A stretch of 35,941 nt of DNA from assembly GCA_910587545.1 (NCBI GenBank), contig CAJUMI010000022.1, positions 1 through 35,941 of the forward strand, given 5' to 3'. This stretch comes from an uncultured Muribaculaceae bacterium. Lineage in GTDB: Bacteria > Bacteroidota > Bacteroidia > Bacteroidales > Muribaculaceae. The translations under genes were made by a program, and so were the position numbers. Shown one piece after another: positions 16,523 to 25,366 of this stretch (the first letter of the stretch is position 1; each line of letters begins with the position of its first letter). Under the pieces are notes generated by a model, which ran no database searches, was not told the origin of the DNA, and saw only the letters and a program-made list of their open reading frames with translations.

Positions 16523-16741
16523 ATGAACAACTCAATCGTACTCAGCTGTAATGTGATCAACACCATCAAGTCGCTTCCGCGTGAACAACAATTTTCGATC
16601 ATATCGGCGATCGCCGGAGAAATGATTTTCGGCGCAGTAGTAAAAGATGAACTCAACGAAGAAGAAAAACGCCTTTACGCTGTCATCAAATCGGATGTTT
16701 GCCGCGATTCGATGAGGTATAGCAATTGTGTGGCGGTATAA
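16523..16741 (+). CDS. Small hypothetical protein (Bacteroidales-type, 72 aa)
   Basis: 72 aa with its own consensus promoter and preceded by a terminator, so it is an independent unit. Pattern: SIVLSCNVINTIKSLPREQQFSI.. A.. GEMIFG.. LNEEEKRLYAVIKSDVCRDSMRY. The layout (helix, LP-E-Q helix, small loop, LYxxIK helix, DSxRY end) resembles the short helical DUF6291-like proteins seen in Bacteroides and their phages, but I cannot confirm the family. No signal peptide or membrane segment; probably cytoplasmic. Its stop overlaps the start of a 30-codon frame (TAATG). Function unknown. Confidence 0.68.
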   Translation: MNNSIVLSCNVINTIKSLPREQQFSIISAIAGEMIFGAVVKDELNEEEKRLYAVIKSDVCRDSMRYSNCVAV

Positions 16742-16833
16742 TGATATATGGAGTCGCCGATGAAAGCACTCCGAAGGAACTCAATTGTGTCAATAGACCT
16801 TTTAATGCTATGATTAACACATTTTTTAATTAA
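16741..16833 (+). CDS. Possible 30-aa microprotein coupled to the 72-aa gene
   Basis: The TAA stop of the upstream gene and an ATG share a base (TAATG at 16739-16743), the classic arrangement for stop-start translational coupling. The peptide is 30 residues, begins MIYGVADESTPKELNC and ends NAMINTFFN, with a TAA ten bases before a terminator-like hairpin. No homology is known to me. The evidence is architecture only. Confidence 0.35.
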   Translation: MIYGVADESTPKELNCVNRPFNAMINTFFN

Positions 16834-16843
16834 ACAATCTGCA

Positions 16844-16881
16844 AAATAACGGGGGGCTCATTGAAGTGTTTCCCGTTATTT
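16844..16881 (+). terminator. Stem-loop ending the 72-aa/30-aa unit
   Basis: Perfect 10-bp stem AAATAACGGG (16844-16853) with CCCGTTATTT (16872-16881) and an 18-nt loop, placed ten bases after the microprotein stop. The T-rich arm could support intrinsic termination, though the large loop is unusual. Confidence 0.5.
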
Positions 16882-17080
16882 ATGTTGAAATGAATCAGAC
16901 CGTGTCACGCGATATTTGTTATTGCTGGAGATATGCGATGATAGGGTGATTTTATGCGTCAGACCACAATTACTTGTGCCACAGTTGGCTTATATGATTT
17001 TAACTATTGGATTAGCGGTTGATGAATCGCATTACGGAGGATCGGCATATTGATCTGCCGTGATTTTTAAGCAACGAAAT
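16882..17080. other. Intergenic, no gene seen
   Basis: Between the small gene unit and the htpG terminator there is no convincing reading frame. A weak hairpin (CGGCA 17043-17047 with TGCCG 17056-17060) followed by five T residues may add plus-strand termination before the convergent htpG. Confidence 0.45.
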
Positions 17081-17120
17081 CTAAGATCAGACCCGCCGGT
17101 TAGGGCGGGTCTGATCTTAG
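17081..17120 (-). terminator. htpG terminator
   Basis: Perfect 17-bp stem, arms 17081-17097 and 17104-17120, six-base loop, strong GC core (ACCCGCC/GGCGGGT). It begins 22 bp after the htpG stop. On the minus strand it is followed by a short U-rich tract; being symmetric it can act in both directions. Confidence 0.8.
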
Positions 17121-17142
17121 ATAAGCGAGATATGACTGACTG

Positions 17143-19182
17143 TCAGAGCAGAGAGATCGAGCGGTCGATGAAGGCGCTGAGATCCTTGCCCTTGAGCAGG
17201 CCGTTGCCGAGCAGAGCAAGGTCGATGAGCTGCTTGACGAGCGGCTGGTTTTTGGCGTAGTCGGCGATTATCTTTTCCTGGCTGTCGCGAGTCTCGCCGA
17301 CCGCCTTTTCGAGATCTTTCACTTTCTGATCGTCTTCTGCGCCGAGCGTTTTGTCTTTGGCTGCATCGCGTATCTTTGAGATCTCGGCATTGTCGGCCTC
17401 GATCCTGTCGGCGAGCGGTTTCACCTGATCGTCGAGAGCGGCAGAAGCGGCATCACGGATTTTGGCGATGAGGGGATGCTCGGTGTTTACGACGAGATTA
17501 TAGCTGTCGGGAAGTTCACCATAGAAGTTCATGCCCGGCTGCATTGCGGCCATGTCTTTCATTCGCCGCATATATTCGTTCTGAGTGATCACGATAGGCT
17601 GAGACTTGTCAGACAGAGCCTCGAAGGAGAAGAGGAACTGGGCTTTGTCGACCTCGGGAGTCTGTGAACGGAAGACGGTTGTGAGGATATTGCGCTGGAG
17701 AGCCGAGAGATCGACGTCTTTTTTGTCGTCCTTTTGGATGAGGTTGTCGATCACGTCGGAGTCTACGCGGACAAACGAGGTCTTCTCGAGTTTGTTCTCG
17801 AGCAGGCCGACAAAGTGGCTGTCGAGCTGCCCGTCCATTAGCAGGACGTCGTAGCCTCGGTCGGTGGCTGCCTTGATATAGTTGAACTGGGCAACAGGAT
17901 CGGTGGCGTAGAGATAGACGATATTGCTGTTCTTGTCGGTCTGCTGAGCCTCGATGAGCGTTTTATATTCGTCGAGAGTGAAATATCTATTGTCGGAGTC
18001 CTTGAGAAGGACAAACTTCATTGCGGCGTCGCGGAACTTGTCATCGGTAAGCATGCCGTATTGGATGAAGATCTTGATGTCGTCCCATTTCTTTTCGAAC
18101 TCGGCGCGGTCGACTTTGAATATGTCTTCGAGACGCGATGCGACTTTCTTGGTGATATATGACGATATTTTCTTGACAGCGGTGTCGCTCTGGAGATAGC
18201 TTCGCGAGACGTTAAGAGGAATATCGGGCGAGTCGATCACACCCTGAAGCAGCATCATGAATTCAGGTACGACGCCTTCGACCGAGTCGGTGACGAAAAC
18301 CTGATTGCAGTAGAGCTGTATGCGGTTTTTGGTGATCTCGAAGTTGTTTTTGATCTTCGGGAAGAAAAGTATGCCTGTCAGTGTGAAGGGATAGTCTACG
18401 TTGAGATGTATCCAGAACAGGGGATCTTCCTGACCCGGATATAGCTCGCGGTAGAAGTTGAGGTAGTCCTCGTCTTTGAGCTCCGACGGTTTTTTAGTCC
18501 ACTGCGGCTCGGTGTTGTTGATGACCTTGTCGCGGTCAGTGTCGACCATCTTGCCGTCTTTCCACTCCTGCTCCTTGCCTGAGATGACAGGTACCGGCAG
18601 GAAGCGGCAATATTTCTTAAGCAGAGTGTCAATGCGCGATTGCTCGAGAAATTCCTTGTTGTCGTCGATATAGAGAGTGATGTCTGTGCCCCGGACAGAG
18701 CGGTCGCCTTTTGTCATCTCATATTCGGGCGAACCGTCGCATGACCATCTGACAGGCTCTGCGCCTTCTTTGTATGAAAGTGAATTGATGACTACTTTCT
18801 TTGCTACCATGAAGGCCGAGTAGAAGCCGAGTCCGAAGTGGCCGATTATGGCGTTGGCGTTGTCTTTATATTTTTCGAGGAACTCCTCGGCTCCTGAGAA
18901 TGCGATCTGGTTTATGTATCTGTCGATGTCATCGGCGGTCATGCCGATTCCGTGGTCGCTGACCGTGAGGGTGCCGGCGTTTTTGTCGACTGTTACTTTG
19001 ACGTTGAGGTCGCCGAGCTGGCCTTTGAATTCGCCGAATGATGATAGAGTGCGTATCTTCTGAGTGGCGTCGACAGCGTTTGAGATGAGTTCGCGCAAAA
19101 AGATCTCATGGTCGCTATAGAGAAATTTTTTGATAACGGGGAAGATGTTCTCGGTGGTTACCCCGATTGTGCCTTTCTGCAT
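17143..19182 (-). CDS. htpG: Molecular chaperone HtpG (bacterial Hsp90)
   Basis: 679 aa. The N-terminal GHKL ATPase domain shows ELISNAVDA (N35), DHGIGM (D76) and GHFGLGFYSAF (114-124); the middle domain has the conserved GVVPEFMMLLQGVIDSPDIPLNVSRSYLQ region (catalytic Arg in NVSRSYLQ); a C-terminal dimerisation region follows. It lacks the MEEVD tail, as in bacteria. It remodels client proteins in the cytoplasm under stress. The charged tract EISKIRDAAKDKTLGAEDDQKV near 610-630 is an insertion of the kind seen in Bacteroidetes HtpG. A near-consensus sigma-54 promoter precedes it. The cus operon upstream on the same strand has no clear terminator, so read-through is possible. Confidence 0.97.
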   Translation of the reverse strand: MQKGTIGVTTENIFPVIKKFLYSDHEIFLRELISNAVDATQKIRTLSSFGEFKGQLGDLNVKVTVDKNAGTLTVSDHGIGMTADDIDRYINQIAFSGAEEFLEKYKDNANAIIGHFGLGFYSAFMVAKKVVINSLSYKEGAEPVRWSCDGSPEYEMTKGDRSVRGTDITLYIDDNKEFLEQSRIDTLLKKYCRFLPVPVISGKEQEWKDGKMVDTDRDKVINNTEPQWTKKPSELKDEDYLNFYRELYPGQEDPLFWIHLNVDYPFTLTGILFFPKIKNNFEITKNRIQLYCNQVFVTDSVEGVVPEFMMLLQGVIDSPDIPLNVSRSYLQSDTAVKKISSYITKKVASRLEDIFKVDRAEFEKKWDDIKIFIQYGMLTDDKFRDAAMKFVLLKDSDNRYFTLDEYKTLIEAQQTDKNSNIVYLYATDPVAQFNYIKAATDRGYDVLLMDGQLDSHFVGLLENKLEKTSFVRVDSDVIDNLIQKDDKKDVDLSALQRNILTTVFRSQTPEVDKAQFLFSFEALSDKSQPIVITQNEYMRRMKDMAAMQPGMNFYGELPDSYNLVVNTEHPLIAKIRDAASAALDDQVKPLADRIEADNAEISKIRDAAKDKTLGAEDDQKVKDLEKAVGETRDSQEKIIADYAKNQPLVKQLIDLALLGNGLLKGKDLSAFIDRSISLL

Positions 19183-19229
19183 ATCTTAAAATTTATAGTT
19201 TTAAATAAAAATCGTTCTATCGTAAGGGT

Positions 19230-19246
19230 TGCAAAAAGTATGCCAA
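19230..19246 (-). promoter_or_regulatory. Sigma-54-type (-24/-12) promoter of htpG
   Basis: On the minus strand TTGGCATACTTTTTGCA: the -24 GG and -12 GC are separated by exactly 10 nt, and YTGGCA and TTGCW match the sigma-54 consensus (YTGGCACG-N4-TTGCW) except for two bases. Predicted transcription start near 19219, leaving a 37-nt leader before the ATG at 19182. Confidence 0.6.
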
Positions 19247-19310
19247 ACTGACATTTCGGTCAACCCGAAGATAAAACGATTTTCAGGGGTAAAAGTTGGG
19301 ATAGGCCTGG

Positions 19311-20507
19311 TCAATCAAAGCGCGAGAGGCTTAGCAGTGCCAGTGCGCGCTGATGGAGCAGGTTGAAATATTCCGACCGGGCCTGGTTGTAGTAGTTGAT
19401 TTCGTAGAGGTAGACAACCAGAGAAATCTGACCTCCATCAAACGATTTGCGCAGCAGGGTAAGATAGTCGGGCGCGGCTCCGTCATCAGGGAAGAGTCTC
19501 TTATAGTCGTCGATTCGCGATGTCAGCATGCGGGCTGCGGCATAGTCTGTCATTACACGCCGGCTGACGGCCAGCGTGGTCTCTTCTGCGCTGTGTCTGA
19601 CGGCCTCTGCCTCGGCTTTGGCGGCGGCGCGTCGATGGCGGTTGGCGAAGACGGGCAGAGATATGCCAGCCTTGATGCCGTTGAAGTGTTCGCCGAGCTC
19701 GACATTATGGATATAGCCGAGAGAAAAACCCGGGAGTGAGCTGCGGGCGGCTGCCTTTGCGGTCTGTGCAGCTGCTTCGGAAAGATATTCTCCTGCCATT
19801 ATTGCCGGATCGCTCGACTTATGTCGATCGAGATAGAACTCCTCTGATTTCAGATCGCAGGCAGGGAACTCACATAGTGAGTCGAGGTCGACGTAACGGC
19901 CGCCGTTGAGCTCGATAAGTTCAAATCTGAGATTGTCGACCTGCGAGCGGGCGGCGTCTGTGCGCGACAATGCCTGCACGCGCTCGAAGTTGGCTTTGCG
20001 GTAATCGATGACAGTGGCTTCGCCGTGATCATACATCTGCGAGATCCGACGGGCGATGTCATCAAGGTTGCCGCTGATCTCGAGTGCGAGAGAGAGTTGC
20101 TTTCGCGCTGCGATATAGTCGGTCAACGTGTTGCTGACGCGCAGACGCATGTCAGATTCTTCGGCAAGGTAGAGCAGACCGAATGCCCGGCTCCGGGCAT
20201 CGGCGGCCTTGGCGCGATTGTGGTATACGCCGGGCCAGTCGAACGACTGACTGACTGACACCGACCATTTGTTGCCGCCTACCGACGGTGTGCCCCACTG
20301 GTGTTCGAATTCAAGCTCGGGATCGGATAGATTGTTGTCGGCACGAAGGTTCAGCGACTCCGCCTCGGCGTTGGCTCGACGCGATGCAAGGGTGGGGTTG
20401 TTGGACAGAATTTCCGAGACTTTGGCCTCAAACGCGGAATTGTTGTCGGCAGCTGCATGGCATGAGCATGCGGCCGCTATGGATATATATAAGAAAAGGC
20501 GTTTCAT
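19311..20507 (-). CDS. TolC-family outer membrane protein of the heavy-metal efflux system (CusC/CzcC-like)
   Basis: 398 aa with a signal peptide (about 1-20, ending SCHAAADN). The mature protein has the long helices of outer membrane efflux proteins: NPTLASRRANAEAESLNLRAD at 36-56, WGTPSVGGNKWSVSVSQSFDWPG, and LPGFSLGYIHNVELGEHFNGIKAGISLPVF. It is shorter than the NodT protein of the other pump and belongs to the CzcC-type branch. ATGA overlap (4 bp) with the RND pump shows strict coupling. It should form the outer membrane exit channel for metal ions. Confidence 0.9.
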   Translation of the reverse strand: MKRLFLYISIAAACSCHAAADNNSAFEAKVSEILSNNPTLASRRANAEAESLNLRADNNLSDPELEFEHQWGTPSVGGNKWSVSVSQSFDWPGVYHNRAKAADARSRAFGLLYLAEESDMRLRVSNTLTDYIAARKQLSLALEISGNLDDIARRISQMYDHGEATVIDYRKANFERVQALSRTDAARSQVDNLRFELIELNGGRYVDLDSLCEFPACDLKSEEFYLDRHKSSDPAIMAGEYLSEAAAQTAKAAARSSLPGFSLGYIHNVELGEHFNGIKAGISLPVFANRHRRAAAKAEAEAVRHSAEETTLAVSRRVMTDYAAARMLTSRIDDYKRLFPDDGAAPDYLTLLRKSFDGGQISLVVYLYEINYYNQARSEYFNLLHQRALALLSLSRFD

Positions 20508-23500
20508 TTTTTGCGGTTTAAGAGATAATAGATAGCCGGCACCACATACATGTTGAGGATGGTCGACGAGATGAGTCCGCCGAGAATGACTATGGCCATT
20601 GGCGACTGGATCTCGTTGCCGGGTTTATCGCCTCCCAGAGCGAGCGGTATCAGCGCGAGAGCCGATGTCAGCGCCGTCATGGCGATAGGCAGCAGGCGGT
20701 CGGTGGATCCGTGGACGACGCGTCGGCCAAGTTCCTCTCCTTCGGCGGCAAGCCGGTTGTAGCGAGTCATGAGCAGCATGCCGTTGCGGGTGGATATACC
20801 CATAAGCGATATGAAGCCGATGATGGCCGGGATGTTTAGTTCGCCCGAGGTGAGTCTCAGGATTATTATGCCGCCGATCAGTGCGAGCGGCATGTTGATC
20901 AGAATTACGAGCGACTCGGCAAAGTTTTTGAACTCACCGTAAAGAAGCATGAATATGATGGCCAGTGAACACAGAGACATCCACATCAGTGTCGACGATG
21001 CCGCTTCTTCGCTTTCGAACTGACCGCCGTAGGTGACATAGTAATCCTGCGGCAATGATATCTCCTTGTCGACGCGCTCGCGAATCTCGTTGACCGCACT
21101 TCTGAGGTCTCGGCCGTCGACATTGGCCGATATGATGATGCGTCGCTTGACATTCTCGCGGTTGATGGTGTTGGGGCCTGTCGCCGAACGGATGTCGGCA
21201 ATTGTGCTGAACGGTATTTTTCCCTTTGACGAATCGATCGCCATCTCTGAGAGACTTTCGATAGAGTTGCGTGATGAGGGGTCGAGTATGACAGTCAGAT
21301 CGTAAGGCTGGCCGTCCTCATAGACCTGTGATACGGCCCTGCCGCCGATTGCGACAGACACAACCTTGTTGAAATCGGACATCTTGACGCCGTAGGCAGC
21401 CATAAGTTCTCGCTTAGGCGATATGATCAACTCCGGACGCTCGACCTGTTGTTCGATATTGGCGTCGACAATGCCCGGAACTGACGACACCAGCGAGCGG
21501 ATTTTGTTGCCGATCGAGAACAGGTTGTTGAGATCGTCGCCGAAGAGCTTGATGGCGATCTGGGCTTCGGTTCCCGACATCATGGCATCGATACGGTGAG
21601 AGATCGGCTGGCCTATCTCAACGTTGACACCGGGCAGTTCGCCGAGTTTTGAACGCAGTTCCCTGACGACTTCATTGCGCGAACGTTCCCGGAGAGTGTA
21701 GGGAGCTTCTATCTCTGAGGTGTTGACTCCAAGCGAGTGCTCGTCGAGCTCGGCGCGTCCGGTTTTGCGGGCTGCGGTCCTGATCTCAGGGATCGACATG
21801 ATCAAGCGCTCGGCTTCGCGTCCGATCTTGTCGCTCTCTTCGAGCGACACGCCCGGGAGAGTCGACACGTTGATGGTGAACGATCCTTCGTTGAAACTCG
21901 GCAGGAAGCTGCGCCCGAGTGTGAAGAACAGCGCCAGGGAAACCACGAATAGCGCGGCCGTGAATGAAACGACGACATAAGGCCTTCTCAGTGACACTGC
22001 AAGCGATGAATTGTAGGCGGCTTTCAGTATGCGGGCGAGCCATGGATCGCGGCTTATCTCCTCTGATTTCTTTTTTGTCGTGAGCAGGAAGCTGCACAGC
22101 ACCGGAGTGACAGTGAGCGCCACAATGGTTGAGGCGATTAGCGCCACGATAAACGATACGCCGAGAGGGATCAGCATGCGTCCTTCAATGCCGGTGAGGA
22201 AAAACATCGGCAGAAAGCTTGCTATGATTATGAGCGAGGAGTTGAAAATCGGCATTCTTACCTCGGCCGAGGCATTATAGACGACATCCTTGCCCGGCAG
22301 CTGTCTGTCGGCCGGCAGGTCGGCGTTGGCGCGCAGCCGTTTGTAGACGTTCTCGACGTCGACAATGGCATCGTCGACCAAAGAGCCTATTGCGATGGCT
22401 ATGCCGCCTAGACTCATGGTGTTGATGGTGTAGCCGAGGACGTGAAGGACGAGCACTGTGACGATGATCGACAATGGCAGCGCTATGACGGAGATTATTG
22501 TCGTGCGTATGTTCAACAAGAAGAAAAACAGCACTATGATTACAAACAGCGCGCCTTCAAGCAATGATTTCTGAAGATTGCCTATCGAGTTGTCGATGAA
22601 GTCACTCTGACGGAAGATGTCGGTGGAGATGACAATGTCGGAGGGTATTGATTTGCTGATTTCAGCGAGTTCGCGATCTATTCTCTCTGTGAGTCCGATG
22701 GTGCCTTCGGCAGGCTGTTTTGTGACAGTTATTATGACGGCCGGTCTGGTCTTGACGGATGCAAGACCTATCTGAGGCCGCGCGGCGCCGATCTCTACGA
22801 CGGCGAGGTCGCCGACTGTCACGATGCCGCGCTCGTCGCTGCGTATGACAGCCGCGGCTATTTCAGCGGGGTCGGTCGTATTGACATTGCCTTTGATCAG
22901 ATATTCGTTGCCGTATTGATAAATTACGCCTCCGGATGCGTTGTCGTTGAGTGTTTCGACGCTTTCCAGCAGTTCAGACAGAGAGACATCGAAATATTTC
23001 ATTTTTTCGGGCAGCAGTCTGATCTGATATTCCCTGACATCGCCTCCGATGACAGATACCTGAGACACGCCGCCCATAGCGAGCAGACGTGGGCGGATGA
23101 GGCGTTCGGCAATAGTGCGGACATCGAGAAGAGAGGTCGAATCGGCTGTCAGACCTATGATCATCATTTCGCCAAGAATGGAAGACTGAGGTCCGAGAAC
23201 CGGAGTGTTTACTGTCGGCGGCAGTTGTTCGGACAGTGTCGCAAGGCGTTCGTTGACGATCTGACGTGCGCGGTATATGTCTGTTCCCCAGTCAAACTCG
23301 ACCCAGACGACCGAGAAGCCTGCCGATGAGGCTGATCTCACACGCCGCACGCCGGTGGAACCGTTGACGGCAGTCTCAATAGGGTAGGTGACTATGGTCT
23401 CCACATCTTCGGGCGCAAATCCCGGAGCCTCGGTCATAACGACTACAGTCGGCGCATTGAGATCGGGAAATATATCGACATCTGTGCGGAGCAGGGTGAT

Positions 23501-23584
23501 CGTTCCGGACACAAGGATCACAGCTGATATGATCAGAACGGCAATGCGGTTGCCGAGAGAAAAACGGATTATTCTGTTGAGCAT
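20504..23584 (-). CDS. Heavy-metal RND efflux pump, CusA/CzcA family
   Basis: 1026 aa, 12 membrane helices in the RND two-fold pattern. LNRIIRFSLGNRIAVLIIS at the N-terminus, DVDIFPDLNAPTVVVMTEAPG (35-55) and the intramembrane acidic pair D404/D405 in IGSLVDDAIVDVENVYKRL are typical of the heavy metal efflux class and unlike the HAE1 pump at 13173. It moves metal ions from periplasm or cytoplasm outwards by proton antiport. Whether the ion is Cu/Ag or Co/Zn/Cd cannot be fixed; the His-rich adaptor and His/Cys protein nearby are consistent with either. Overlaps the TolC gene by 4 bp; adaptor stop 11 bp upstream. Confidence 0.94.
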   Translation of the reverse strand: MLNRIIRFSLGNRIAVLIISAVILVSGTITLLRTDVDIFPDLNAPTVVVMTEAPGFAPEDVETIVTYPIETAVNGSTGVRRVRSASSAGFSVVWVEFDWGTDIYRARQIVNERLATLSEQLPPTVNTPVLGPQSSILGEMMIIGLTADSTSLLDVRTIAERLIRPRLLAMGGVSQVSVIGGDVREYQIRLLPEKMKYFDVSLSELLESVETLNDNASGGVIYQYGNEYLIKGNVNTTDPAEIAAAVIRSDERGIVTVGDLAVVEIGAARPQIGLASVKTRPAVIITVTKQPAEGTIGLTERIDRELAEISKSIPSDIVISTDIFRQSDFIDNSIGNLQKSLLEGALFVIIVLFFFLLNIRTTIISVIALPLSIIVTVLVLHVLGYTINTMSLGGIAIAIGSLVDDAIVDVENVYKRLRANADLPADRQLPGKDVVYNASAEVRMPIFNSSLIIIASFLPMFFLTGIEGRMLIPLGVSFIVALIASTIVALTVTPVLCSFLLTTKKKSEEISRDPWLARILKAAYNSSLAVSLRRPYVVVSFTAALFVVSLALFFTLGRSFLPSFNEGSFTINVSTLPGVSLEESDKIGREAERLIMSIPEIRTAARKTGRAELDEHSLGVNTSEIEAPYTLRERSRNEVVRELRSKLGELPGVNVEIGQPISHRIDAMMSGTEAQIAIKLFGDDLNNLFSIGNKIRSLVSSVPGIVDANIEQQVERPELIISPKRELMAAYGVKMSDFNKVVSVAIGGRAVSQVYEDGQPYDLTVILDPSSRNSIESLSEMAIDSSKGKIPFSTIADIRSATGPNTINRENVKRRIIISANVDGRDLRSAVNEIRERVDKEISLPQDYYVTYGGQFESEEAASSTLMWMSLCSLAIIFMLLYGEFKNFAESLVILINMPLALIGGIIILRLTSGELNIPAIIGFISLMGISTRNGMLLMTRYNRLAAEGEELGRRVVHGSTDRLLPIAMTALTSALALIPLALGGDKPGNEIQSPMAIVILGGLISSTILNMYVVPAIYYLLNRKK

Positions 23585-23595
23585 GGCCTGAAGGG

Positions 23596-24804
23596 TTAGT
23601 GGTTATGGCTGTGGCCTTCGGGCACTGTGCCGCTTGCTTCGGCGATCCTCACTGTCGTTGTGCCGGCCACAACGACGTTTTCGCCGGGTTTCAGACCTGA
23701 CTTTATCTCTATGCGTTCGCCGTTGTTGCGGCCGGTGGTGACAAGTGTCTTACGGTAACACTCGTCGTCAAGACGGACAAAGACGTAGAACTGACCCTGT
23801 TGCTCCGAAAGGGCTGACAGCGGCACAGAAATAAGCTCGTCGGCGTCGGCCGAGCGCAGGTACACATCTACTCCGGCCCCGGGTAAGAACTGACCGTTGT
23901 TGTCGAAGGAGAAATATACCGGTATATAGCCTGGAGTGCTGGACGTCACATTGTCAGCCGTCGCTGTGCGGCGGCCTCCGATCTCGCCGAGCGCGACCGT
24001 CTCATCTGAGTATGGAAGGCTGACAAGAGCGTCGGCGAACGACGGCACACGGCTGAAGTAGCGCTGAGGCACATCTGCGCGTAGAGTCAGACGGACTGAT
24101 GATGAGACTGATGCGATCTGTGCCCCGGCCTCGACATATTGGCCCTGACGGACATCAATAGAGGTGATGATGCCGGATATGGGAGATTTGATTGTTCCGG
24201 CAGAGGCAGACGGGCTATAAGCGGCTTTTGCGGTCTCGTAGTCACGCAGGGCTGCATTATATTCGGACGCGGTGACGAGACGTTCGTCATAAAGGGGGGT
24301 TATGCGGTCGAGTTCGCGTTTTGCGGCGTCAAGAGCCGCGCGAGCGGCCTTGTCTCTGTCGCCACCGGTGACTTCAGAGGCTGATACATGGGCTATAGCT
24401 GTTCCGGCTGTGATTTTTGATCCGGGTTCGATGCCGCGACTGAAATGGACGATGCCGGCAGTCGGTGCAACAAGCACGGCAGCATCGGTCGGCGAAGGGA
24501 GTATCTCGCCCGACACTTTAAGCGCGTCGTAGAATGGTGAGACAACAACCGTCTCTGTCGCAACTCCGAAGCGCTCTGCCATTTCGGGGCTGAGTGTTAT
24601 TTCATCGTGGGAATCGGTCTTGCCCTCATCGTTTTTTTCTGCCTTATGTTCATGCTCATGCTCATGTTCGTGATCGTGTTCGTGATCGTGGGATGAGGTC
24701 TGATGGTTGTGATGATGCGATAATTCGTCTTTGTTGTTTGAACCGCATCCTGAAAAATACAGGCACAAGGCAGCGGATAATAAGAAGATATATAGTCTTG
24801 ACAT
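23596..24804 (-). CDS. Heavy-metal RND efflux adaptor (CusB/CzcB-like) with His-rich N-terminus
   Basis: 402 aa from the ATG at 24804; six residues earlier another in-frame ATG (24822) was created by an 18-bp tandem duplication, but the shorter form gives the better lipoprotein signal (MSRLYIFLLSAALCLYFSGC, C20). After the lipid-anchored Cys comes a region of His, Asp and Glu (HHHNHQ, then repeated HEHEHDHEHEHE, about 30-55), a probable metal-gathering segment. Then the membrane-fusion core: lipoyl-like half, hairpin (DAAKRELDRITPLYDERLVTAS..), second half GTIKSPISGIITSIDVRQG, and barrel domains ending GLKPGENVVVAGTTTV. The end GHSHNH adds more His. First gene of the three-gene pump operon. 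Confidence 0.92.
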   Translation of the reverse strand: MSRLYIFLLSAALCLYFSGCGSNNKDELSHHHNHQTSSHDHEHDHEHEHEHEHKAEKNDEGKTDSHDEITLSPEMAERFGVATETVVVSPFYDALKVSGEILPSPTDAAVLVAPTAGIVHFSRGIEPGSKITAGTAIAHVSASEVTGGDRDKAARAALDAAKRELDRITPLYDERLVTASEYNAALRDYETAKAAYSPSASAGTIKSPISGIITSIDVRQGQYVEAGAQIASVSSSVRLTLRADVPQRYFSRVPSFADALVSLPYSDETVALGEIGGRRTATADNVTSSTPGYIPVYFSFDNNGQFLPGAGVDVYLRSADADELISVPLSALSEQQGQFYVFVRLDDECYRKTLVTTGRNNGERIEIKSGLKPGENVVVAGTTTVRIAEASGTVPEGHSHNH

Positions 24805-24832
24805 GATATAATAACTTGACATGATATGATAA
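24797..24832. repeat. 18-bp tandem duplication over the adaptor start codon
   Basis: 24797-24814 and 24815-24832 differ at one base of 18 (CTTGACATGATATAATAA and CTTGACATGATATGATAA on the plus strand). Each unit carries one minus-strand ATG, in frame with each other. Confidence 0.85.
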
Positions 24833-24926
24833 TATATATGTGTGTTGAGGCCACGGTTGTATATTGATCGTGACTGCTGTGGAAATAATAGATTACCTGC
24901 TAACGAGGTATATGATTAAGGCAATG

Positions 24927-25358
24927 TCAGCACACAGGTGGACCACGCCTGCTTAGAGAGACGTAGTGTCCTTCTTTCAGGAGCGGAACTATGTCAGGAC
25001 TGAAGTTATCAGTGGTTTCGTCGTGGTTTTCTATGTGAACCTTCGGGTAACATAGATCGCAATGGACATGGTGGCAGTGTAATAACGGAGTGTCGAGGTG
25101 CTGTGAGACAGTGACGATAAAATTGTCGAGATGCAGTGGACAGGAGTCTTTGTCATCGCCATGATGATGCGCGTCTGAAGATGCCGGAGCCGGGTCTGGG
25201 CTTTCGTCATTGTGGAGATTACACGGGCTGTCGGGCAGAAGATTTGAGCAAAAACATATCTCCGCTCCATCAATATGGTGATGGAACTTCGATATTCCGC
25301 CGAAGAAGACGAGTAGTCCGACGAAAGACGCTATGAATATTTTTATCGACTTCCGCAT
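24927..25358 (-). CDS. His/Cys-rich exported small protein (possible DUF6769-like) beside the metal pump
   Basis: 143 aa from ATG 25358; upstream in-frame residues are not protein-like. A hydrophobic N-terminal segment (IKIFIASFVGLLVFFGGIS, 5-23) is a signal or anchor. The rest is full of metal ligands: HHHIDG near 26-31, CFCSNL, CNLHNDE, HHHGDDKDSCPLHLD, HCHHVHCDLCYP. The HHHxDGxxC beginning resembles short proteins often found with cus/czc operons in Bacteroides, which I believe are called DUF6769; not confirmed. It precedes the adaptor on the same strand with a 122-bp gap. It probably binds or senses metal in the periplasm; this is inference. Confidence 0.75.
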   Translation of the reverse strand: MRKSIKIFIASFVGLLVFFGGISKFHHHIDGAEICFCSNLLPDSPCNLHNDESPDPAPASSDAHHHGDDKDSCPLHLDNFIVTVSQHLDTPLLHCHHVHCDLCYPKVHIENHDETTDNFSPDIVPLLKEGHYVSLSRRGPPVC

Positions 25359-25366
25359 ATATGTCG

